This document shows, one piece after another, positions 15,445 to 20,027 of a stretch of DNA of 20,027 nucleotides. Location of the stretch: contig JAEOSY010000027.1 in assembly GCA_016840125.1 (NCBI GenBank), positions 1 to 20,027 on the forward strand, read 5' to 3'. The position numbers were made by a program, and so were the translations under genes. The stretch comes from Candidatus Helarchaeota archaeon (lineage in GTDB: Archaea > Asgardarchaeota > Lokiarchaeia > Helarchaeales > HEL-GB-A). Position 1 is the stretch's first letter. Each line of letters starts with the position of its first letter. The notes below the pieces were generated by a model. The model saw nothing but the letters and a program-made list of their open reading frames with translations, was not told the DNA's origin and did no database searches.

Positions 15445-16467
15445 ATGACAAAACCAGAAGAAATTGATTTCGACAACTTAGGATTCGATTACATGGCGAC
15501 CAAAAGCATGTTTTGGGCGACCCATGATGGCGAGAAATGGACTGACGGTGAGTTGAAACCTTTTGGAACCTTTGAAATTAATCCGTCAGCTTGTATCCTG
15601 AATTATGGGCAAGGTGTCTTTGAAGGGATGAAAGCTCAGCGCACAAAAGACGGTAAAATCGTCCTCTTCCGTCCAATTGAAAATGGGAAACGGATGGCTG
15701 ACTCATGTGCACGGTTATGTATGCCTTCACTCGATCCTGAGAAATTTGTTTATTGGGTAAAAGAAGTTGTTAAAGCGAATAAAGACTACGTACCTCCTTA
15801 TGGGAAAGGGGCACTCTATATCCGTCCGATTATTTTTGGCTCTGGACCAATACTAGGCGTTGCTCCCGCGCCTGCATACACCATGATTATTTTTGTTATC
15901 CCCGTTGGTCCCTACTTCAAAACGGGATTTAATCCCATCAAGCTCGAAATCTCGAAGAAATACCACCGCGCCGCCCCCAAAGGGACCGGAAATATAAAAT
16001 ATGTTGGTAATTATGCGGGTACCATGCTCCCGTCAGAGGAAACCCACGCGGCTGGTTTTGCTCAAATCATTTACTTGGATGCTGGAGAGGAAAAATATAT
16101 AGAAGAAGTGGGAACTGCTAATTTCTTCTGTATTGTAGATGGAAAATTGCTCACTCCTCAGCTTGGGTCCATTCTTCCTGGAATCACCCGCAAGTCTGTG
16201 ATTGAACTTGCCAAAGAGAAGCTTGGAATGACCGTCGAAGAACGTAATGTCGGCTATGAAGAAGTTTTCAAAGCATCCGAAGTGCTTTGCACTGGCACTG
16301 CTGCTGTTGTTACTCCCATTGGATCTATCATGTTCGAAGGTAAAAATCATGTTTTCAACGATTTCAAAGTCGGCGAAATCACGCAAAAACTCTATGACCT
16401 CTTGGTCGGCATTCAACTGAACGAAATCGAAACCCACTACGATTGGGTTGTCAATGTCGAAGATTAA
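15445..16467 (+). CDS. ilvE: Branched-chain amino acid aminotransferase
   Basis: Fold-type IV PLP enzyme that transfers the amino group between glutamate and the 2-oxo acids of Val, Leu and Ile. 340 aa. Markers: NYGQGVFEGMKA (53-64), RPIIFGSGPILGVAP (127-141), PLP lysine Lys185 in TGNIKYVGNYAG, E221-V-G-T-A-N-F-F, and SILPGITRKSVIELA (242-256), where the phosphate is held. The length and the eukaryote/bacteria-like long form (BCAT group with GSGP) set it apart from the shorter 300-aa archaeal type. ATG 15445 is preceded by GAGAGGT at 8 bases; an ATG at 15438 is out of frame. The tRNA-Arg follows 35 bases after its stop. Confidence 0.95.
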   Translation: MTKPEEIDFDNLGFDYMATKSMFWATHDGEKWTDGELKPFGTFEINPSACILNYGQGVFEGMKAQRTKDGKIVLFRPIENGKRMADSCARLCMPSLDPEKFVYWVKEVVKANKDYVPPYGKGALYIRPIIFGSGPILGVAPAPAYTMIIFVIPVGPYFKTGFNPIKLEISKKYHRAAPKGTGNIKYVGNYAGTMLPSEETHAAGFAQIIYLDAGEEKYIEEVGTANFFCIVDGKLLTPQLGSILPGITRKSVIELAKEKLGMTVEERNVGYEEVFKASEVLCTGTAAVVTPIGSIMFEGKNHVFNDFKVGEITQKLYDLLVGIQLNEIETHYDWVVNVED

Positions 16468-16502
16468 ATCTTCAATTAATCCTTTTTTATTTCTTTAAAA
16501 AT

Positions 16503-16607
16503 GGGCCTGTAGCCTAGTTTGGTGTGGTTTCCTAAGAAATCTCGAACAAATAGGGCGCCTGCTTGCGGAGCAGGAGGTCTTGAGTTCAAATCTCAACAGG
16601 CCCACCA
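16503..16607 (+). tRNA. tRNA-Arg(GCG) with probable D-loop intron, CCA encoded
   Basis: Acceptor stem GGGCCTG (16503-16509) pairs with CAGGCCC (16597-16603), discriminator A at 16604 and encoded CCA at 16605-16607. Anticodon arm CCTGC-TTGCGGA-GCAGG (16558-16574) gives anticodon GCG (16565-16567), reading Arg codons CGC and CGT. Variable loop AGGTC; T arm TTGAG-TTCAAAT-CTCAA (16580-16596). D-stem GCCT (16512-16515) pairs with GGGC (16553-16556), but the D-loop carries about 25-27 extra bases (16523-16549). The insert folds on itself: GTTTGG with TCGAAC, then GGTTTC with GAAATC, with three-base bulges TGT (16523-16525) and AAA (16548-16550) on opposite strands, a bulge-helix-bulge-like arrangement. 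Removing it leaves a normal archaeal D-arm. Exact splice points uncertain. Confidence 0.93.
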
Positions 16608-16754
16608 TTTTCCTCCTCCAATTATAGAGTAAACTAAGCTTTCTTTTTATAATACTTCCCTTATTTAAATCCTAGTTTCACCTTTACGGTAAATACATTT
16701 TAAGATAAATCTAAATTAAAACTAAAATGAGTATTTATATTTTCAAGATCGAAT

Positions 16755-17852
16755 TTGATATTTGAATTTGTAAAGGGTGGGATTGATCTGGCTATTGACA
16801 TTGTCCAAATTACTGTGCTTCTCTTTAACGCAATAAGTGGAATTCTCGCGATAGCTATTTCATATCTATTTATGCTAAAGATCAAACGAGCGCGTGGTAC
16901 AGATGTTGATCAATCGACTTTTATTGGAATTTGTTTCTTTTATTTCTTTGCAAGTCTACAATATTTTTCATGGTTTTACTACTTTTATTTCAAATTTGAA
17001 TTTAGTGTGCAAATTACAGATTTTTACAAATTTTCTTGCATATTGGGATATATAGCGGTACTTGGACTTGTATTTTTTACGGAAAAAATGTCAGGAAAGA
17101 CAAAATATTCGTTTACCATTCTAAGTTTCACAGTAATCATAATTGGAATAATTATTCCCTTATCTATTGAGGAGATAGCTGTATTTTCCATAATAATAGT
17201 ACCAATTATGTTATTAGGCTTTTTTATCAACTTCCTTATTGTTCTAATTATTAGAGTTACACGGGAAATTCGGCGAAAGATGCTGATTAGTTTTCTTTTA
17301 ATAATTGGAGTGCTTTTCTTTGGTTTACTTGATACCGACTTTGGATATAGTTTATTCCCAATTCGTAGGGATTTTGTAAGTATAATTGCAATGATTGGAA
17401 CAATAAGCACGTCACTTGGAATGGCGAAGTTTTTTTTGAGTTTTGAGACCTTTACCGAGTTCGGATGGAAGGCAAAAATGAGAGAACTCTTCATTATCGC
17501 CCCGAATGGGGTAACTCTTCTCTACCATTCTTTTGAACCGAGATCAAGTAGCCAAAGTACGGACTTAGTTACAGCAGGATTAACAGGCGTTCAAGAATTA
17601 CTAAAAGAGATGATCCAAAGCGATCAAAAATTGCAGACCATCGATCATCAGGATCTCAAAATTTTATTTGAATATGGGGGCCATTCCACAATCGCGCTGG
17701 TGGTGCATGAAAACCTCCGGATATACCGCTCTAAATTAGTATCACTGTCTACTCAATTTGAAAATTTGTTCCAAGATGTCCTCGCTCATTGGATTGGAGA
17801 TGTGGAGGTCTTCCTGCCTGCCAAACAATTAATTAATGAAATTTTTGGTTAA
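16755..17852 (+). CDS. Seven-transmembrane protein with cytosolic longin/roadblock-like domain (paralogue B)
   Basis: 365 aa. Hydrophobic segments at about 17-42, 55-79, 91-109, 117-137, 141-166, 174-194 and 206-229; KIKRARG after TM1 argues for a cytosolic C-terminus. Residues 238-365: W-K-A-K-M-R-E-L-F-I-I-A-P-N-G-V-T-L-L-Y, then STDLVTAGLTGVQELLKEM, IDHQDLKILFEYG, STIALVVHENLRIY, a long helix, GDVEVFLPAKQLINEIF. The soluble domain is close to that of paralogue C (RELFVISNTGVCLY, DSDLIAGGLSGIQILLSEIM, IDYQNIKIML, VYVLIIKKES, GQIDVFAPTRTLIQRVF). No ATG: the first in-frame start is TTG 16755, without a Shine-Dalgarno, so the true start is open. Probable sensor or GTPase-linked adaptor; inference. 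Confidence 0.75.
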   Translation: MIFEFVKGGIDLAIDIVQITVLLFNAISGILAIAISYLFMLKIKRARGTDVDQSTFIGICFFYFFASLQYFSWFYYFYFKFEFSVQITDFYKFSCILGYIAVLGLVFFTEKMSGKTKYSFTILSFTVIIIGIIIPLSIEEIAVFSIIIVPIMLLGFFINFLIVLIIRVTREIRRKMLISFLLIIGVLFFGLLDTDFGYSLFPIRRDFVSIIAMIGTISTSLGMAKFFLSFETFTEFGWKAKMRELFIIAPNGVTLLYHSFEPRSSSQSTDLVTAGLTGVQELLKEMIQSDQKLQTIDHQDLKILFEYGGHSTIALVVHENLRIYRSKLVSLSTQFENLFQDVLAHWIGDVEVFLPAKQLINEIFG

Positions 17853-17912
17853 AACTCTACTCTAAAAATTTTTCATAGCGTTCTTTTAGGATGCTGTAAA
17901 GGTAAAAAGGAT
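17850..17912 (+). repeat. Direct repeat, copy 1 (with 19079-19141)
   Basis: The 60-odd bases starting at the stop codon of paralogue B match those starting at the stop of paralogue C, including the identical block AATTTTTCATAGCGTTCT. The repeat is the 3' flank of a tandem duplication and is readable as coding on the minus strand. Confidence 0.75.
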
Positions 17913-17925
17913 CTTTTATTTCGAA
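17857..17925 (-). pseudogene. Remnant C-terminal tail of an opposite-strand gene
   Basis: Minus strand reads FEIKDPFYLYSILKERYEKF-LE then TAG. The copy at 19086-19154 reads YEGRVPYSLYTILRERYEKF-ID then TAG. The changes between them are nearly all conservative (K/R, S/T, F/Y, L/I, E/D), as expected for protein coding and not for a random spacer. Upstream of this tail the frame stays open for a while, but the sequence no longer resembles the second copy and has no good start, so I read it as a truncated duplicate. The protein family is not recognised. Confidence 0.45.
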
Positions 17926-18019
17926 CAAAATAGGGTTGCATATTTTACGGTTTATTTTTATTTTATAAAATTCAAATATCCAACTAATTCGGATTTCAAA
18001 AGTAAATGTGTGAATTATT

Positions 18020-19081
18020 ATGGATTTGTGGGAGACGATTAACTTTGCAACAACTATAGTCTTCTCTTCTTGTGCATTTTTTATATTTATTCATATGCTA
18101 AATAAGCTATTACAATCTAGACATAAATCAAAAGATCTATTACCTTTTTTGGGATTAGCTAATATTTTTCTCTTTATTAGTATTTCTTTTTTGTTTGCTG
18201 CTTGGTTCGATTACTATAGATGGGAATCTAGCGTACTAAATGTTGGATTATACAAGTTTCATCTTATATTTCTAATCATTGGCTTAGCCTCTCTTGTTTT
18301 TTTAACCGAATACACCTATCAAAAGACAAAATATATCATCACTTTATATACAATTTCTGTGCTGATTGCAGTGATTATTTTCAATTCATATGAATATTTG
18401 ACCTTACTCCAAACGATTTTTGGTGTGTCAACATTTCTCTTAATTCCGGTTGTTTGGTTCTTTACTTTCTTTAAACCAACATCCGGTTATTTAAGAAATC
18501 GAGTTATTTTTGCTTTAATAGGAAGTTTTTTAGTTTTATTAGGAATTTTCGGTAGAAATAATTCTCTAGGACAGATGGTAGGGATATATCTTTATTCCCT
18601 AGGAACGCTGATTTCGACTATTGGATTAAGTTTTATTGGTTATGGATTCTCCGCTTTCTCGACGTTTTCGGATATTAGATGGAAAGAAAAATTGCGAGAA
18701 CTCTTCGTAATTTCCAATACGGGAGTATGTCTATACGCATATTCGTTCGAAAAGAATCTTACTTTGGAAGATTCAGACTTGATTGCTGGGGGGCTCTCAG
18801 GTATTCAAATACTACTTTCTGAAATAATGAAAACTAGAGAAGCATTACAACTTATTGATTATCAAAACATTAAGATTATGCTCAGGCAAGCAGAGACCAC
18901 GGTATATGTTCTGATTATTAAAAAAGAAAGCTCGTTTCTTCAATATAAATTGAATCTCTTTTCAAGAGAATTTCAGACCTTTTTCAAAGATATTTTACAA
19001 CACTGGCTTGGTCAGATCGATGTCTTCGCTCCAACAAGGACGTTAATTCAGAGAGTATTCGAATTGGATACTCCTAGTTAA
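18020..19081 (+). CDS. Seven-transmembrane protein with cytosolic longin/roadblock-like domain (paralogue C)
   Basis: 353 aa, tandem paralogue of B. Hydrophobic segments at about 8-30, 41-63, 79-96, 104-122, 127-150, 161-178 and 186-210, then W-K-E-K-L-R-E-L-F-V-I and the longin/roadblock-like domain to the end. The cytosolic domain is much better conserved with B than the membrane part, which keeps only spacing and a few shared positions (FYKFS/LYKFH before TM3, FFTEKMSGKTKY/FLTEYTYQKTKY after TM3). So the output side seems constrained while the membrane side has diverged, as for receptors with different inputs. ATG 18020 (MDLWETINFA) starts ten residues before TM1; no clear Shine-Dalgarno. 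Confidence 0.78.
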   Translation: MDLWETINFATTIVFSSCAFFIFIHMLNKLLQSRHKSKDLLPFLGLANIFLFISISFLFAAWFDYYRWESSVLNVGLYKFHLIFLIIGLASLVFLTEYTYQKTKYIITLYTISVLIAVIIFNSYEYLTLLQTIFGVSTFLLIPVVWFFTFFKPTSGYLRNRVIFALIGSFLVLLGIFGRNNSLGQMVGIYLYSLGTLISTIGLSFIGYGFSAFSTFSDIRWKEKLRELFVISNTGVCLYAYSFEKNLTLEDSDLIAGGLSGIQILLSEIMKTREALQLIDYQNIKIMLRQAETTVYVLIIKKESSFLQYKLNLFSREFQTFFKDILQHWLGQIDVFAPTRTLIQRVFELDTPS

Positions 19082-19141
19082 AATTCTAATCTATGAATTT
19101 TTCATAGCGTTCTCTTAGGATGGTGTAAAGGGAATAAGGAA
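19079..19141 (+). repeat. Direct repeat, copy 2 (with 17850-17912)
   Basis: Second copy of the post-stop flank described at 17850. Here the minus-strand frame continues beyond the repeat as a longer open frame. Confidence 0.75.
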
Positions 19142-19265
19142 CGCGCCCTTCGTAAAATTGAATGTACAGTCGTTGGAGGAGAAATTTAATGGCGAGCAGA
19201 TTGAAATCTCCCGAAACAAAAAGTTTCAATAATAATGATACAATTTCCCAATGTTGTAGATACAA
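19086..19265 (-). CDS. Small hypothetical protein, conserved C-terminal tail
   Basis: Up to 59 aa from TTG 19265; the frame stays open further upstream into the ribbon-helix-helix gene. Contains a hydrophobic start, then SGDFNLLAIKFLLQRLYIQF and the tail shared with 17857-17925. The conservative pattern of differences between the two tails is the main evidence that it is translated. Start codon and Shine-Dalgarno are poor. It lies about 30 bases after the ribbon-helix-helix gene on the same strand, so it may be its operon partner. Function unknown; it could also be the 3' end of an older longer gene. Confidence 0.4.
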   Translation of the reverse strand: MYLQHWEIVSLLLKLFVSGDFNLLAIKFLLQRLYIQFYEGRVPYSLYTILRERYEKFID

Positions 19266-19297
19266 AAATAAGAAGGATTGAGATATTTGTTTCTTTT

Positions 19298-19495
19298 TTA
19301 GCGGTCGTCTCTGAGTTTGTCAGCTAACCTTATTCCATTCTTTTCAAAAATGTATCTTAAGCCTTCTCGAAGAATTTCTCCACTCGAAACATAGATACCC
19401 ATTTTTACAAGTTTATCAATAGTTTCTGAATACGTTTTACTTAAGCGAATACTCACTGTATCTTCGAAACAATCGGATATTTCATTTTCATCCAT
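19298..19495 (-). CDS. Ribbon-helix-helix (CopG/Arc-type) DNA-binding protein
   Basis: 65 aa from ATG 19495, preceded by GGTG at about 8 bases; a TTG start at 19525 would add 10 residues. Strand TVSIRLS (residues 13-19) for DNA contact, helix KTYSETIDKLVKMG, and the second helix SSGEILREGLRYIFEKNG (37-54), the usual S-x-x-E-x-I-R-E-x-L-R signature with Gly in place of the common Ser/Asp. It should dimerise and bind an operator, perhaps regulating its own operon or the 7TM genes. A few such proteins are antitoxins, but no toxin is visible beside it. Confidence 0.85.
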   Translation of the reverse strand: MDENEISDCFEDTVSIRLSKTYSETIDKLVKMGIYVSSGEILREGLRYIFEKNGIRLADKLRDDR

Positions 19496-19708
19496 TATCT
19501 TGCACCAGTAAGTATTTGAGTTCAATTCAACATTTAAAATGGTGGTACGGCTGAAAACCCTCTATAATTAAAAATTTTTAAATTCATAATTTTTTAAAAG
19601 CATGGATACATTTAATACGTATCACTATTTGAAGGTTTTATGTATAAAAGTAGGAAATACGAGAGTTTAGGGTGAACTTTGGGATATTTCAACTAAGAAG
19701 GTAAATTT

Positions 19709-20027
19709 TTGAACCAAATAGACGATGACGAAGATATAGTCGTGGGGTTAATCCTTTCTACTCTAATTGATTCGAAATTTAAACCACAAATATGGTTTCC
19801 TGGGGAGTTAGATCCTAATAAAATTGAAAAGATTATTAGTAGGGCGAATCTGTTTTTTACTACTGAAGAAGCTTGGAGTGGGAAAATATTAATTCTTCCA
19901 CTACCCATTCACAAATTTCTCGGGATGACTTATTTTTTTGAGGAACCTACAGGAATTTCAACTGGAAAGGTGGTAGCTAGCATTACAATCCTTATAAGGG
20001 AAAACGACTATGACTTTTTCTATCAAC
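19709..20027 (+). CDS. Longin-like domain protein, 3' end beyond the window
   Basis: 106 codons in frame, open to the window edge. Start TTG 19709 lies 6-7 bases after AGAAGGT. Sequence pattern: VVGLILSTLIDSKFKPQIWFPGEL, helix NKIEKIISRANLFF, strands GKILILPLPIHKFLGMTYFFE and a late V-V-A-S-I-T-I-L-I-R-E-N-D-Y-D-F-F-Y. The order (strand, FxP-type loop, helix, then strands ending in a FFY-like motif) resembles the longin-like signalling proteins that are numerous in Asgard archaea and neighbouring lineages; this is recognition by pattern only. It sits on the same strand as the two 7TM genes and may serve the same pathway. Confidence 0.6.
   Translation, partial: MNQIDDDEDIVVGLILSTLIDSKFKPQIWFPGELDPNKIEKIISRANLFFTTEEAWSGKILILPLPIHKFLGMTYFFEEPTGISTGKVVASITILIRENDYDFFYQ

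Noticed and set aside
17850..19141. The two direct repeats as CRISPR or an attachment-site pair
   Set aside because: Only two copies, over 1 kb apart, each at the same place after a paralogous gene and coding-like on the minus strand; no spacers or integrase.
19298..19495. RHH protein as a proven antitoxin
   Set aside because: No recognisable RelE, PIN or HEPN toxin lies beside it; the neighbouring small ORF has no toxin motif.

Overview
This window reads as chromosomal DNA of an archaeon, most likely an Asgard archaeon. The archaeal signs are a 20S proteasome beta subunit with a short propeptide, an archaeal-type thiamine-phosphate kinase, a DUF123 GIY-YIG-like protein, paired V4R-type proteins, TATA boxes about 26 bp before starts (several genes look leaderless) and Shine-Dalgarno sites before others. 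The Asgard signs are weaker taken singly but agree: a ubiquitin-like beta-grasp ORF; three proteins joining seven membrane segments to a longin/roadblock-like cytosolic domain; a soluble longin-like protein; and a selenoprotein (SelD) followed by a 3'-UTR hairpin laid out like a eukaryotic SECIS, which is known from Lokiarchaeota. The DNA is AT-rich. I cannot fix the class from sequence alone.

Layout. 1-2.7 kb: a RimI-like acetyltransferase (start unclear) converging on ThiL, then a DUF123 protein overlapping a nitroreductase tail to tail. 2.7-3.7 kb: the small ubiquitin-like ORF and a PHP-family phosphoesterase. 3.7-8.8 kb, all minus strand: PsmB, ArgRS, an unrecognised 367-aa protein with an arginine-rich tail, and a secreted TPR protein. 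8.9-10.6 kb: two adjacent V4R paralogues, divergent from a GcvH-like lipoyl carrier. 10.7-11.7 kb: 7TM plus longin-like protein A (minus). 12.0-13.1 kb: selD with in-frame UGA and SECIS. 13.1-15.3 kb: a GH105-like glycosidase and an extended SDR epimerase (minus). 15.4-16.6 kb: ilvE and a tRNA-Arg(GCG) that seems to carry an intron in its D-loop. 16.7-20.0 kb: 7TM plus longin-like proteins B and C as a tandem pair, each followed by a similar opposite-strand coding tail, then a ribbon-helix-helix regulator and a longin-like protein cut by the window end.

How the genes relate. Most are housekeeping (tRNA charging, protein breakdown, thiamine, branched-chain amino acids, selenium). The distinctive part is the membrane-receptor-like family A/B/C with the soluble longin-like protein. 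In Asgard archaea such domains are thought to work with Ras-like GTPases, so these could be membrane inputs to GTPase signalling; that is inference, and no GTPase gene is visible here. SelD makes the selenium donor for selenocysteine and is itself read through a UGA, so the genome should also carry SelB, SecS/PSTK and tRNA-Sec elsewhere.
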